Shown: in pieces, positions 48,701 through 57,301 of the stretch
Layout: each line of letters starts with the position of its first letter
Numbering within the stretch: position 1 is the stretch's first letter
From: Litoribacter ruber
GTDB taxonomy: Bacteria > Bacteroidota > Bacteroidia > Cytophagales > Cyclobacteriaceae
Length of the DNA stretch: 64,000 nucleotides
Assembly: GCF_018500185.1 (NCBI RefSeq)
Contig: NZ_JAHBGI010000003.1
Location: 407,803 to 471,802 of the forward strand
Direction of reading: 5' to 3'
Translations under genes and position numbers: made by a program
The notes under the pieces: model-generated
What the model was told of the DNA's origin: nothing
Database searches by the model: none
What the model saw: the letters and a program-made list of their open reading frames with translations, nothing else

Positions 48701-48735
48701 CAAAGACGGAAAACATACTAAAGACTAAAACGCCA

Positions 48736-48871
48736 GCACCTAACAGGCGTTTGGCTCAATGGCGGGTGACGTGGTTAATTGAACATTCTACATCGCATCA
48801 ACTTTTGTGATGTTTTGACAGTTTAGTGCTCCGGAATCCGCCACTGCGCCAAGCGCCAAAACGTTATGGAC
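48736..48871 (+). repeat. attC-like site 2 (type B)
   Basis: Begins GCACCTAAC, the exact complement of the cassette 1 start GTTAGGTGC, and ends GTTATGGAC. Arms GGCGTTTGGC / GCCAAGCGCC and ATGGCGG / CCGCCACTG form the stem. The body is near-identical to site 5. Confidence 0.85.
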
Positions 48872-48884
48872 TATTTCAAAAACG

Positions 48885-49592
48885 ATGAAGAAACCCATCT
48901 ACATATTTTTCTTTCTGACTCTCCTTTCATGCAATAAAAGAGAAGAAGAACATATTTCTCAAAAACTAAATGGTTTTTGGTTTAACGATGACAAAATTCT
49001 ATTATTCAGGGATTCTGTAATGTTGCATCCAATTTATGATGCTCCAGGCATGTTCGAGTTCACTGTTAATAATGAAATGTTAATCGTTGACAACAAAGAT
49101 GAATATTTTGAATATAGCTATGATACTTGCTATATAAAACTGAAAAAGGAAAATGAATTGACATTAAAAATTGATGATGTAGATTATCAATTCCTAAAAT
49201 ATGAACCTAAACAAAGAATGGATTTTCAAAAGCTTTATTTTGAGGTTGAACCTTGTCATGGTATTTGTCCAATTTTTGAAGTATACATTTTTTCAGATGG
49301 AACAGTCAATTACAATGGAATAGCATACACGAAAATAGAAGGAGAAAAGAGTTTTAAATTGGATAATAAAATAATTGACGAAATAAATGACCTATTAGAA
49401 GTTGCTAAGATTGTGGATTATCCAGAAGAAAAATTATCAAGTCCAGCTGGTAACCCAAGATATAATATGGTTGTGGAATATCCAAATGGTATAGAAATTT
49501 CAATAGTTGATGGATTGTTTGTAGGAAAATATGACAATATCGTCAAGTATTTTTACTTCTTTGAAAGGCAGTTAATAAAAAACAGTCCATAA
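48885..49592 (+). CDS. Cassette 2: DUF6438-like lipoprotein
   Basis: A 235-residue lipoprotein: the signal peptide YIFFFLTLLSC ends in a lipobox, followed by NKREEEH. The C-terminal part has EVEPCHGICPIFEVYIFSDGTVNY (seen as PCHGICPIFEVYIFSDG), characteristic of the DUF6438 family with its paired cysteines. It is probably anchored in the envelope; function unknown. It starts 22 bases after the cassette border. The N-terminus resembles that of the cassette 6 protein (MKPIYIFL). Confidence 0.72.
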   Translation: MKKPIYIFFFLTLLSCNKREEEHISQKLNGFWFNDDKILLFRDSVMLHPIYDAPGMFEFTVNNEMLIVDNKDEYFEYSYDTCYIKLKKENELTLKIDDVDYQFLKYEPKQRMDFQKLYFEVEPCHGICPIFEVYIFSDGTVNYNGIAYTKIEGEKSFKLDNKIIDEINDLLEVAKIVDYPEEKLSSPAGNPRYNMVVEYPNGIEISIVDGLFVGKYDNIVKYFYFFERQLIKNSP

Positions 49593-49720
49593 CATCACCT
49601 TGGATCCAGCGGGCAGTATCGAGTAACTATGAAAATCAGTATCTTTAAGAAGTTAAGAGTAGGTTGGAAGAGAACGGCTCCGAATGCCCGCCGTCTCCAA
49701 GCTGAATTCCGTTACCTGCC
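49585..49720 (+). repeat. attC-like site 3 (type A)
   Basis: Begins GTCCATAAC, the complement of the cassette 2 start, and overlaps the end of the cassette 2 coding sequence by eight bases. It ends GTTACCTGCC. Type A arms and centre are present. Confidence 0.85.
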
Positions 49721-49732
49721 ATAATAAAAGAG

Positions 49733-50602
49733 ATGCCATACAAAATAATATTCCTGACCGTTTTCATTCCGACACTTTTCTTTAGTTGCTCTGTACAGAC
49801 AAAAAAGGATCAGGAGTATCAATTTGAACAAAAGACCTTCAAGGTTGACACTTCCTTTGTTGCAAAAGCTACAGTTGAGAGTATTTGTCCATGCCAGACC
49901 ACACTTGCCGACATAATGAAAAGCAGTACGCTGCAAACTGTTGATGTAGAAATCATGGAGCAAGGAAAAAACTGTATTAGTTCGGACTCAAGGTTTGAAA
50001 ATGACAAGGGTTATAGTTTAACTCAAACAAAAGGGCTAATTGTTCAAAAGGACGACGGCACAGAATATGTTACAAAGGTTCATTTGACCAAAGACTTTGA
50101 AGGTAGACTTCCCAACGGAAAATTTGTTTCGATTAAAAACCTGAAACTAAAAGGCGTAGTCAAAATGTATCCTAATCTTGACTACGGGACAAGAGAATGT
50201 TCTGAATATTGGAACTACAACAACGATACAATCCACTTTTACTTCAAAGTGAACAAAACAATTAATCGGTATCCATTGGATGAAAATTTATATGCTGACA
50301 AACCAATAGAAGGAATTGACATTGTGTTGTGGTGCTATAAAATGTATGGACCTGACTATTCAGGTGAGGTTGTTTATGAGCGACCCTTATACGCACCTTT
50401 ATTGGAAACCCATGTAAACACTTATGTGTGGAAACAACGCGAAGACGTCGGAACAAAAATCAAAGAAGTAACAACCTTTGGAAAGAGAAGTAATTATGAC
50501 ATCATAAGGCTTGGTAAGTGGCTTGAATATTCATCAGACCATCAACTTATGACAGAAGAATATTACGACAACAAAGGAAGTCTTGTAAAGAAAGTGCGAT
50601 AA
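49733..50602 (+). CDS. Cassette 3: exported lipoprotein of unknown function
   Basis: A 289-residue protein with a signal peptide and lipobox (FLTVFIPTLFFSC). The mature part contains several Cys (VESICPCQTT) and is beta-rich. I do not recognise a domain. It starts 22 bases after the cassette border and ends just ahead of attC-like site 4. Confidence 0.65.
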   Translation: MPYKIIFLTVFIPTLFFSCSVQTKKDQEYQFEQKTFKVDTSFVAKATVESICPCQTTLADIMKSSTLQTVDVEIMEQGKNCISSDSRFENDKGYSLTQTKGLIVQKDDGTEYVTKVHLTKDFEGRLPNGKFVSIKNLKLKGVVKMYPNLDYGTRECSEYWNYNNDTIHFYFKVNKTINRYPLDENLYADKPIEGIDIVLWCYKMYGPDYSGEVVYERPLYAPLLETHVNTYVWKQREDVGTKIKEVTTFGKRSNYDIIRLGKWLEYSSDHQLMTEEYYDNKGSLVKKVR

Positions 50603-50606
50603 TTAC

Positions 50607-50742
50607 GGCAGGTAACATCACCTTGGATCCAGCGGGCGGTATCGAGTAATTATGAAAATCAGTACCTTTAAGGAGTTAGGAGTAGGCATGAAGCGAACGT
50701 CTCCGAATGCCCGCCGTCTCCAAGCTGAATCACGTTACCTGC
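50607..50742 (+). repeat. attC-like site 4 (type A)
   Basis: Begins GGCAGGTAAC, the complement of cassette 3's GTTACCTGCC, and ends GTTACCTGC. Type A arms ACCTTGGATCCAGCGGGC and GCCCGCCGTCTCCAAGC are both clean. Confidence 0.85.
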
Positions 50743-50786
50743 AATGCTGAACGACCTGATAACATCAAAGTAAACAGACAAAATAA

Positions 50787-51569
50787 ATGACATTAGACAA
50801 CTCAAAACTTGAACGACTTTTAAAACTTCTTGACGAGGCAGAGAAGTTAGCGGGACAGTTTTCGGGTGGATACTCCAACAATTTTTTATCTGCACAAGAA
50901 TTTCATTCAGCACTTAGAGAAAGTTTAAACAAACTTAAAGCAGGTGACACCGACCAATTGAATGATTTATGGTTGTGGTTTGCTCCCACTTGCGACTGGG
51001 ACGACTTCATTCATAAGGACGGTGAAGATTTAGCTAACGAAATCCATCCACTTGTGACAGAGTTAAGAAAGTCATTTAAGGTTTACACCCTTGTTGACCT
51101 AATAACTGACTACCAAGAAAATGTTGAAAGAGTAATGAATGCTTTTAAGCAAGAATTCAACAGAACAGATTTGTTGACGGCATACAGACACGACAAAATT
51201 TATCCGCAAGTAGGTAGTTTGAAAAAGTATCACATCAAACGTTATGCATTTCACGGAATTGGTTTAGCGGTTGACTTTGACGACAACACTTCCGTAGATT
51301 TTGATTTTGCATTTCTTCCAGAGCAACGCTATGATGGTTTTGATTTATGGCGTCTTGGTGAGTTTGTATCTTCACGACCAGACAAATACAAAAAGTATCT
51401 TGACAAGGAAAAACTTGAAGAAGATTTTAATAAGTTAGTTGAAAGTGGAGTAATTGTAAAACCTGACTGCGAGCCATCAACAACGTTATACTTCTTTCAT
51501 TCTTCATTGACAAAATCTAAATCGACAGACAATAAAACAGAAAAAAAGTGGTGGGAAATATGGAAATAG
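50787..51569 (+). CDS. Cassette 4: uncharacterised cytoplasmic protein
   Basis: A 260-residue protein without signal peptide or membrane helix. The N-terminal 90 residues are helical; the C-terminal half (VDFDFAFLPEQRYDGFDLWR and GEFVSSRPDKYKKY) has an alpha/beta texture resembling DUF6896-type proteins, a weak resemblance only. The tail EKKWWEIWK is unusual. Function unknown. It lies in a single-gene cassette between sites 4 and 5. Confidence 0.6.
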   Translation: MTLDNSKLERLLKLLDEAEKLAGQFSGGYSNNFLSAQEFHSALRESLNKLKAGDTDQLNDLWLWFAPTCDWDDFIHKDGEDLANEIHPLVTELRKSFKVYTLVDLITDYQENVERVMNAFKQEFNRTDLLTAYRHDKIYPQVGSLKKYHIKRYAFHGIGLAVDFDDNTSVDFDFAFLPEQRYDGFDLWRLGEFVSSRPDKYKKYLDKEKLEEDFNKLVESGVIVKPDCEPSTTLYFFHSSLTKSKSTDNKTEKKWWEIWK

Positions 51570-51577
51570 AAAGCACA

Positions 51578-51713
51578 GCAGGTAACAGGCGTTTGGCTCA
51601 ATGGCGGGTGAAGTGGTTAATTGAACATTCTACCTCGCATCAACTTTTGTGGTGTATTGACAGTTTAGAGCTCCGAAATCCGCCACTGCGCCAAGCGCCA
51701 AAACGTTATGCGG
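51578..51713 (+). repeat. attC-like site 5 (type B)
   Basis: Begins GCAGGTAAC, the complement of the cassette 4 start, and ends GTTATGCGG. Its body is close to site 2 at nearly every base, including the CTTTTGTG centre. Confidence 0.85.
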
Positions 51714-51754
51714 CAGCTTAAAAGACAACAACCAACGACATTGACAGTAAGAAA

Positions 51755-52354
51755 ATGAAATCAGATAATAAACTTGCAGGACTTGGACTTTTGACAGCAA
51801 TTTCGGCATCACTATGCTGCATTACACCTGTTTTGGCTCTGTTGGCTGGAACAAGTGGACTTGCTTCTACTTTCTCTTGGCTTGACCCATTCAGACCATA
51901 TTTAATTGGCTTGACAGTTTTGGTTCTTGCGTTTGCTTGGTATCAAAAACTGAAACCTCAAAAACAAATTGACTGCTGCGACACAACTGAAAAAACACCC
52001 TTTATTCAGACAAAAAAGTTTTTGGGTTTCGTAACAGTTTTTGCAGGACTGATGCTTGCGTTTCCAAGTTATGTCCACATATTCTTTCCAAAGACAGAAA
52101 GTCAAACAATCATAACCGACCAATCAAACATTAAAACAGCAGAATTTACAATTAACGGAATGACTTGTGCAGGTTGTGAAGAAAACGTAAATCACGAAGT
52201 AAATAAACTGACAGGAATAATTAAGACGAATGTTTCTTACGACAACGGCAACGCAATCATAGAATTTGATAGAACTCAAACCGACATTCAAGAGATAGAA
52301 AAAGCCATAACTAAAACAGGCTATTCCGTAACCGACAAAAAAGAAATAAAATGA
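51755..52354 (+). CDS. merT: Cassette 5: mercuric transport protein MerT fused to HMA domain (MerTP)
   Basis: A 199-residue mercury-uptake protein. The first helix has the vicinal cysteine pair in ASLCCITPVLALL, a second pair IDCCDTTEK lies in the loop, and about four transmembrane helices span residues 10-120. From residue 130 there is a periplasmic/cytoplasmic HMA domain with the GMTCAGCEENV metal site, so this is the MerT-MerP-like fusion. It moves Hg(II) into the cell. No merA reductase is in the window. It overlaps the next gene in ATGA form. Confidence 0.85.
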   Translation: MKSDNKLAGLGLLTAISASLCCITPVLALLAGTSGLASTFSWLDPFRPYLIGLTVLVLAFAWYQKLKPQKQIDCCDTTEKTPFIQTKKFLGFVTVFAGLMLAFPSYVHIFFPKTESQTIITDQSNIKTAEFTINGMTCAGCEENVNHEVNKLTGIIKTNVSYDNGNAIIEFDRTQTDIQEIEKAITKTGYSVTDKKEIK

Positions 52355-52557
52355 ACATAATCCTGCAATCAACTATCACTTGCCCTGAATGTGGACATAA
52401 GAAAGAAGAAACTATGCCGACAGACGCTTGCCAATATTTTTACGAGTGCGAAAGCTGCAAAAAGGTATTAAAGCCAAAACAGGGCGACTGTTGTGTATTT
52501 TGTAGCTATGGAACAGTGAAATGTCCATCCATTCAAGCCGGGACAAATTGCTGTTAA
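52351..52557 (+). CDS. Cassette 5: GDCCVxC-type small protein of mercury operons
   Basis: A 68-residue cysteine-rich protein with a zinc-ribbon-like start (TCPECGHKKEE) and the conserved GDCCVFCSYGTVKCPSIQAG. The GDCCVxC family usually accompanies MerT-like genes in Bacteroidota. It probably handles mercury or another soft metal in the cytoplasm; its exact role is unknown. Together with the merT fusion it makes a two-gene cassette. Confidence 0.82.
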   Translation: MNIILQSTITCPECGHKKEETMPTDACQYFYECESCKKVLKPKQGDCCVFCSYGTVKCPSIQAGTNCC

Positions 52558-52592
52558 AGACAATGATAAAACTGACTGAAATCGAAAGCCGA

Positions 52593-52729
52593 CCGCATAA
52601 CATCGGTTTTGCAATATGGCGGGTGAAGTGCTACTATGAAACATTTGTGCAAGATTCAACATCAGTAATTCTATTGAACTTTTGTGCTAAAATGCCGCCA
52701 CATCGCAAAGCCGTAAACCGTTAGCGAAC
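52593..52729 (+). repeat. attC-like site 6 (type C)
   Basis: Begins CCGCATAAC, the complement of the cassette 5 start GTTATGCGG, and ends GTTAGCGAAC. Arms CGGTTTTGC / GCAAAGCCG and ATGGCGG / CCGCCACAT give the stem. It shares the TTGAACTTTTGTG centre with type B but is otherwise distinct. Confidence 0.82.
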
Positions 52730-52731
52730 AT

Positions 52732-53505
52732 ATGATGAAACCCATCTACATATTTTTGATTCTGATTATGGTTGCAAATCAATCAAAAGCGACCTCCCAA
52801 ATTCGTGATGTCCTATTTTTTGGAAAGGACACTTTAAATTTTTATGATTCTCCACTAGATAAGATTGAAGGAATAAGTGATAAAATCCTGAGGTTAAGGA
52901 AAGATGAATATGTAGTTTCTTCTGATTGTTGGAAGGGCTTTCGAGCAGAATGGAGAATAATTAACGATGTTCTGTATTTATCCAACGTACTTGATTGCCA
53001 TTCAGAAAAACAATTAAATCCATTGATAGAAGAAATATTAGGGATAAAATTTACCGATGGATTAATAAGAGCAGATTTTGTTGATGGAGATTATTGGGCA
53101 GGGAAAAACCAAGTTTATGAACAGTCATTTTATACTCCAATTTATAAACAGGAAATAAAATTTACCATTAAAGAAGGAAGAGTTGTCAATTCAACAAAAA
53201 CTGAGTCTTTTGAATGTGATTATTCAGATAAGGAAGATTTAAAGAATTTTAATCCTAATGAAATAGAAGATTTGAAAGGGGAATCAATAAAAGTCTCAGT
53301 GAATGTTAAGTCAGATAAAACAGGAAGAATAAGGGAAGTGAAAATCGTGCACTCCACGCATCCCGCAACTAACAAGCTTTTCCAAGATTCCATTATGAAA
53401 CTGCCATGCCGTCCAGTCTATTTTCTTAAAGGAGAGTATTGGTCTATTGAAGAATCAATTTATTTGTCCTTTAATATGAAGGAACTAAAAGAATACGTTC
53501 GCTAA
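52732..53505 (+). CDS. Cassette 6: exported protein with TonB-C-like end
   Basis: A 257-residue exported protein with a signal peptide (PIYIFLILIMVANQSKAT). The C-terminal part SVNVKSDKTGRIREVKIVHS followed by ATNKLFQDSIMKLP resembles the TonB C-terminal fold seen in secreted Bacteroidota proteins. It has no membrane anchor or linker like a true TonB. Function unknown. The start codon is only three bases after the R' box of site 6, and the stop lies inside site 7, so the cassette is nearly all coding. Confidence 0.65.
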   Translation: MMKPIYIFLILIMVANQSKATSQIRDVLFFGKDTLNFYDSPLDKIEGISDKILRLRKDEYVVSSDCWKGFRAEWRIINDVLYLSNVLDCHSEKQLNPLIEEILGIKFTDGLIRADFVDGDYWAGKNQVYEQSFYTPIYKQEIKFTIKEGRVVNSTKTESFECDYSDKEDLKNFNPNEIEDLKGESIKVSVNVKSDKTGRIREVKIVHSTHPATNKLFQDSIMKLPCRPVYFLKGEYWSIEESIYLSFNMKELKEYVR

Positions 53506-53633
53506 CATCACCTTGGAAGACAGCGGGCGGTTCAGAGTAAATAGAAAGTTTAGTATCTTTAAGAAGTTAGGAGTAGGCTGGAAGAGAACGGCTCCGAATG
53601 CCCGCCGTCTCCAAGCTGAATCCCGTTGTGGGC
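53497..53633 (+). repeat. attC-like site 7 (type A)
   Basis: Begins GTTCGCTAAC, the complement of the cassette 6 start, and ends GTTGTGGGC. Type A arms ACCTTGGAAGACAGCGGGC and GCCCGCCGTCTCCAAG and the conserved centre are present. Confidence 0.85.
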
Positions 53634-53673
53634 AATGCAGCGAACTGATAAAACATCCTCGTACCGACAAAGA

Positions 53674-54282
53674 ATGAATGAAGAAAAAATTATACAAACA
53701 CAAATTGAACCTTTGTTAGGTTATTTTCAAAATCTAATTCCTCTTAATAAGGAAGAAAAACAATTGGTGTTCGACTTGTTCAAACCCAGATTGTACCGAA
53801 AACGGCAGTATGTATTGCAGTCAGGTGATGTATGTAACCAGTTCAATTTTATAGTTCGAGGCTGTGTGCGTATGTACAAAGTTGATGACAAAGGAAATAC
53901 TCACATTATACAGTTTGCTTCCGAGAATTGGTGGTTGAGCGATATTGGTAGTTTTCACGAACGAACACCTTCTGAACTCAATATTGATGCTTTGGAAGAC
54001 ACAATGGTATTACAAATAAGCCACGATAATTTGCTGTCACTTTATATTCAAGCTCCTAAGTTCGACCGTATTTTTAGGGTACTGATTGAAAATAGCTTTG
54101 TATCGCTTCAGAAGCGATTATTGCAAAATATTAGTTCTTCTGCCGAAGAAAGGTATTTATCATTTATAGAAAGTTATTCGCACCTGGCCAACCGAATTCC
54201 ACAAACACAAATTGCTTCATTTTTAGGCATTACACCCGAATTTTTAAGTCGTTTAAGAAACAAGCAAACCAAAAAATCTTAA
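53674..54282 (+). CDS. Cassette 7: Crp/Fnr-family transcriptional regulator
   Basis: A 202-residue regulator with a cyclic-nucleotide-binding-like N-terminal domain (LQSGDVCNQFNFIVRGCVRMY) and a C-terminal winged helix (IPQTQIASFLGITPEFLSRL). No Cys cluster for an iron-sulfur site is seen, so it is not a classical Fnr. ATG 53674 is preferred to a TTG lying exactly at the cassette border. The dehydrogenase gene follows on the same strand after about 100 bases and is a natural candidate target; this is an inference. Confidence 0.85.
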   Translation: MNEEKIIQTQIEPLLGYFQNLIPLNKEEKQLVFDLFKPRLYRKRQYVLQSGDVCNQFNFIVRGCVRMYKVDDKGNTHIIQFASENWWLSDIGSFHERTPSELNIDALEDTMVLQISHDNLLSLYIQAPKFDRIFRVLIENSFVSLQKRLLQNISSSAEERYLSFIESYSHLANRIPQTQIASFLGITPEFLSRLRNKQTKKS

Positions 54283-54383
54283 ACTACATCAATACTATTT
54301 CTTGACCCAGTTCATTGTAGTGAGAGCTCTTTATATCACAACTTTGCATTATCAATTTATTGTTAAACTTCAAAAGAAATAGT

Positions 54384-55034
54384 ATGTCAACAACATCAAA
54401 AATAGCTATCATCGGCTTAGGAAATATCGGGAAAACTTTAGCCCAAAACTTCGTCAAAGGGAATCAGCCAGTAATTATTGCAAGCCGAAAATTGGAAGAT
54501 GCAAAAGCATTGGCAAAGGAATTGGGAACACTGGCAACAGCGACCGAAATAAGTGAAGCCATTAAGAATGCAGATATTATTGTGTTGTCTGTTTGGTTCA
54601 ACACCATTCAGGAATTGTTCGAACAATTTAGTACCGAACTACAAGGGAAAATAATCATTGACCCATCAAATCCTATTGCTCCAGACGAAAGCGGTGGTTT
54701 CAAAAAAATTATTGGTGAAAAAGAATCCGCTGGACAGCTTAATGCTGCTATCTTACCAAAGGGAGCAAAACTGGTCAAAGCATTCGGTACATTAGGTGCA
54801 GCTTCATTAGCAAGTGCAGCTTTTCATTCACCTGAAAAATCAGTTTTATTTTATGCTACAAATCACACCTCTATAGATACGGATATAGAGCAATTAATAG
54901 AATACAATGGCTTTGATGCAGTAAAGGTAGGTGGTTTAGAACAATCTATCCGCATTGAAGTATTTGGGGATTTACATGAATTCGGTGCGTTGGGCAGAGT
55001 GGTTACAAAAACTGAGGCTTTGCTGAAATTGTAA
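54384..55034 (+). CDS. Cassette 7: NADPH-dependent F420 reductase-like oxidoreductase
   Basis: A 216-residue protein with an N-terminal Rossmann motif IAIIGLGNIGKTLAQNF and the NAD(P)-binding IIASRKLEDA. It resembles the F420-dependent NADP oxidoreductase / 6-phosphogluconate-dehydrogenase-like family (IIDPSNPIAPDESGGF, ADIIVLSVWF). Many such proteins in Bacteroidota use NADPH and an unknown substrate. ATG 54384 is chosen; an upstream TTG is possible. It is the second of three genes in the cassette. Confidence 0.8.
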   Translation: MSTTSKIAIIGLGNIGKTLAQNFVKGNQPVIIASRKLEDAKALAKELGTLATATEISEAIKNADIIVLSVWFNTIQELFEQFSTELQGKIIIDPSNPIAPDESGGFKKIIGEKESAGQLNAAILPKGAKLVKAFGTLGAASLASAAFHSPEKSVLFYATNHTSIDTDIEQLIEYNGFDAVKVGGLEQSIRIEVFGDLHEFGALGRVVTKTEALLKL

Positions 55035-55067
55035 GAGCATAAATGATTAACCTAAAAAAATGAATCA

Positions 55068-55841
55068 ATGAAGATGTTTAAATTATTCACATGCCTAAGC
55101 TTAATTTTGGGAATTTACAATGGCGTTGTAGCCCAGAGTTCTGAAAATTGGCAGACTTTGAAGCTGGGCAAACAAACCTTTGAGCTTCATAATGTCACTG
55201 GTGAGATTGTAAAATTTCAGGGCAAAAAGGTTTTGAAAATTGAACGGGATTTAGAGGCCCTTCCATTTGATGCCAATCGGTTGGAAGAAACTGTTGACGA
55301 AACCCACTATGCTCGGCTTTTGGGCTTAGATGACTTTGAAAACGGAACGATAGAAGTAAAAATGTACAGCAAATTCCAAGACCCTTCGCCTTATGCTCCA
55401 GCTGCAGGTTTTATTGGAGTATATTTTAGAATAAAAGAAGATGATTCCGCCTTTGAATCTATTTATCTCCGACCTAAAGTAGGAAGAATAAATAACCAAT
55501 ATGCCAGAAATCATGCTGTTCAATATTTTTCATACCCTGATTATAAATTTCAGACCTTAAGGGATAATTTCCCGGCAGGAACCTATGAAGGTTCTGCCCC
55601 TGTAGCGATGGAAGAGTGGATTACCATGCGGATTGAGGTGAATGGTGAAACTGCTGAAATGTTTATCAATGACATGAAATATTCTTCTTTCATCGTGAAT
55701 AAGATGTTAGGAAAAAATCAGAAGGGTTATGTTGGACTATATGTAGACATTGCGACAATTGGTTATTTTAAGGATTTGAAAGTGACCAAACGAGCCTTTA
55801 AAGACAAAAAGGAATTTGGACAGAAAATAGATGACATTTAA
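55068..55841 (+). CDS. Cassette 7: exported LamG/DUF1080-like protein
   Basis: A 257-residue secreted protein with a signal peptide (KLFTCLSLILGIYNGVVAQ). The rest is a concanavalin-like beta sandwich: LDDFENGTIEVKMYSKFQD, FIGVYFRIKEDDSAFESIYL, EEWITMRIEVNGETAEMFI and GYVGLYVDIATIGYFKDLKV. DUF1080 and LamG-type domains bind or act on sugars, but no substrate is evident. It is the last gene of the cassette, ending about 50 bases before the group II intron. Confidence 0.72.
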   Translation: MKMFKLFTCLSLILGIYNGVVAQSSENWQTLKLGKQTFELHNVTGEIVKFQGKKVLKIERDLEALPFDANRLEETVDETHYARLLGLDDFENGTIEVKMYSKFQDPSPYAPAAGFIGVYFRIKEDDSAFESIYLRPKVGRINNQYARNHAVQYFSYPDYKFQTLRDNFPAGTYEGSAPVAMEEWITMRIEVNGETAEMFINDMKYSSFIVNKMLGKNQKGYVGLYVDIATIGYFKDLKVTKRAFKDKKEFGQKIDDI

Positions 55842-56009
55842 TGGTTACTCAATTTGAATAAACAACCCCTAAAGAAAATGCCTATGCATAATCGAGTAGA
55901 CGGCCGTGAGCCATAAGCCCACGGTGCGCCTACGCCACGGCGCACAAGTCTCACACCACTCCCGAAGGCTTTCGGGATACGGGTCTTCCCGATTATCATC
56001 GGGAGCGGT

Positions 56010-57301
56010 TCACTGGATTGTAGGTTGCGTTTTCAGGTAATAGGAAAGCATCGATTCATACCCTTTTCTTCTCAGGCGTGACAAAGTGATAGTAGTAATC
56101 AGAATCGGACTCTGGGCCACTGCCCATCCCCCTTTTCTGGTCCTGCTCCATGCATAGGCATGGTCTTGGTCCACTCCCAATCTAATCAGGTTTTTACGTT
56201 TCCGCTCCGGCTTTTTCTCCCGATATTCTATCGGGACCAGATACAATATCTGAGACGGTTTCTCAGCCACGCGTCGAGTGATTTAAGCTTTGCTTGGATG
56301 CTGGCAAGGCGGTAATTGTTTACCCATCCCCGCCAGACTTCAGCCAGCTTTTTCAGCCGTTCCTCAAAACTGTACGGTCTGGTTTTCTTGGTAATCTGCT
56401 TGAGCTTTCGTTTCAGGGATTCCCAACTGTTCTGTTTCACCACCAGCTGGTATTTTCCTCTCACCCCTTTCTGATAAGTCGGAACGAATGCGTGTCCCAA
56501 CAATTCAAAGTTGGAGGGTCTTCGGATGCCGCTTTTCTCCCTGTTGATGGGCAGTCTGAGCTTGTCTTTTAGAAAAAGGTAAATCTCATTGCCCATTTTA
56601 CGGGCTTCTCTTTTTGACTTGGTGTAGATACTGAAGTCGTCAGCATAGCGGACATATTTCAGGCTTCTCCTGTCCAGCTCCTTATCCAGAACATCCAATA
56701 GGATGTTGGACAGCAGCGGACTTATTGGAGAGCCCTGCGGAACGCCTTTTCTACGCCTGTGCAGTTTTCCGTCAATTTGGATTGGTGCACGTAGCCATTT
56801 TCGGATAAGCCGTAGGGTTGTCGGACATTTTACCTGCTGATAGATAAACTGTAGGAGGATTGAGTGGTCTACTTCATCGAAGAATCCTTTGAGGTCAATG
56901 TCCACTATGTCCTGATAACCATCGTTAATGTGTTTCAGAGCCTGTGTTACTGCCTTATGGATGTTCTTCTGCGGACGGAAGCCATAGCTGTATTCCTCGA
57001 ACGTGAGTTCATACTTGGTCATCAGCACCTGGCTGGCTGCCTGTTGTAGCCATCTGTCCACCACTGTGGGGACTCCTAGCAATCTTGTTTTTCCGTTTTC
57101 CTTGGGGATTTCAACCCCTCTGATAGGTTGAGGCACGTACGTATGGTTGAGGATGCATGTGGCAATACTCTCCCTGTTGCTTTCCAAGTAGGATAACAAT
57201 TCGGTGACTTTCATGCCGTCCACCCCAGCCGATCCTTTGTTCCGCACCACCTGTCGGTAGGCTTTGTAAAGGTTCTTACGGTTGAGTACTTTTTCTATCA
57301 T
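56010..57301 (-). pseudogene. ltrA: Group II intron reverse transcriptase/maturase, frameshifted
   Basis: The first 357 residues hold RT motifs RT0-RT7, including RKGVPQGSPISPLLSNILLD, YVRYADDFSIY and FELLGHAF, then the maturase/thumb domain to LRNRLRYCIW. At 56219-56237 a TCCCGA...TCGGGA palindrome gives a stop in this frame. The missing C-terminal piece, with KKPERKRKNLIRLGVDQDHA and SRTRKGGWAVAQSPIL, continues in another frame to 56010. It resembles class C intron proteins with no endonuclease domain. The broken frame suggests that the intron can no longer supply its own maturase. Confidence 0.8.

Noticed and set aside
53626..53674. TTG start for the Crp-type regulator exactly at the cassette border
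   Set aside because: The ATG at 53674 gives the normal family N-terminus, and the extra 16 residues show no family resemblance.
56228..57301. Retron or diversity-generating retroelement reverse transcriptase
   Set aside because: The protein has a maturase/thumb extension, and the flanks show group II intron ends; no template/variable repeat pair or msr/msd-like region is seen.
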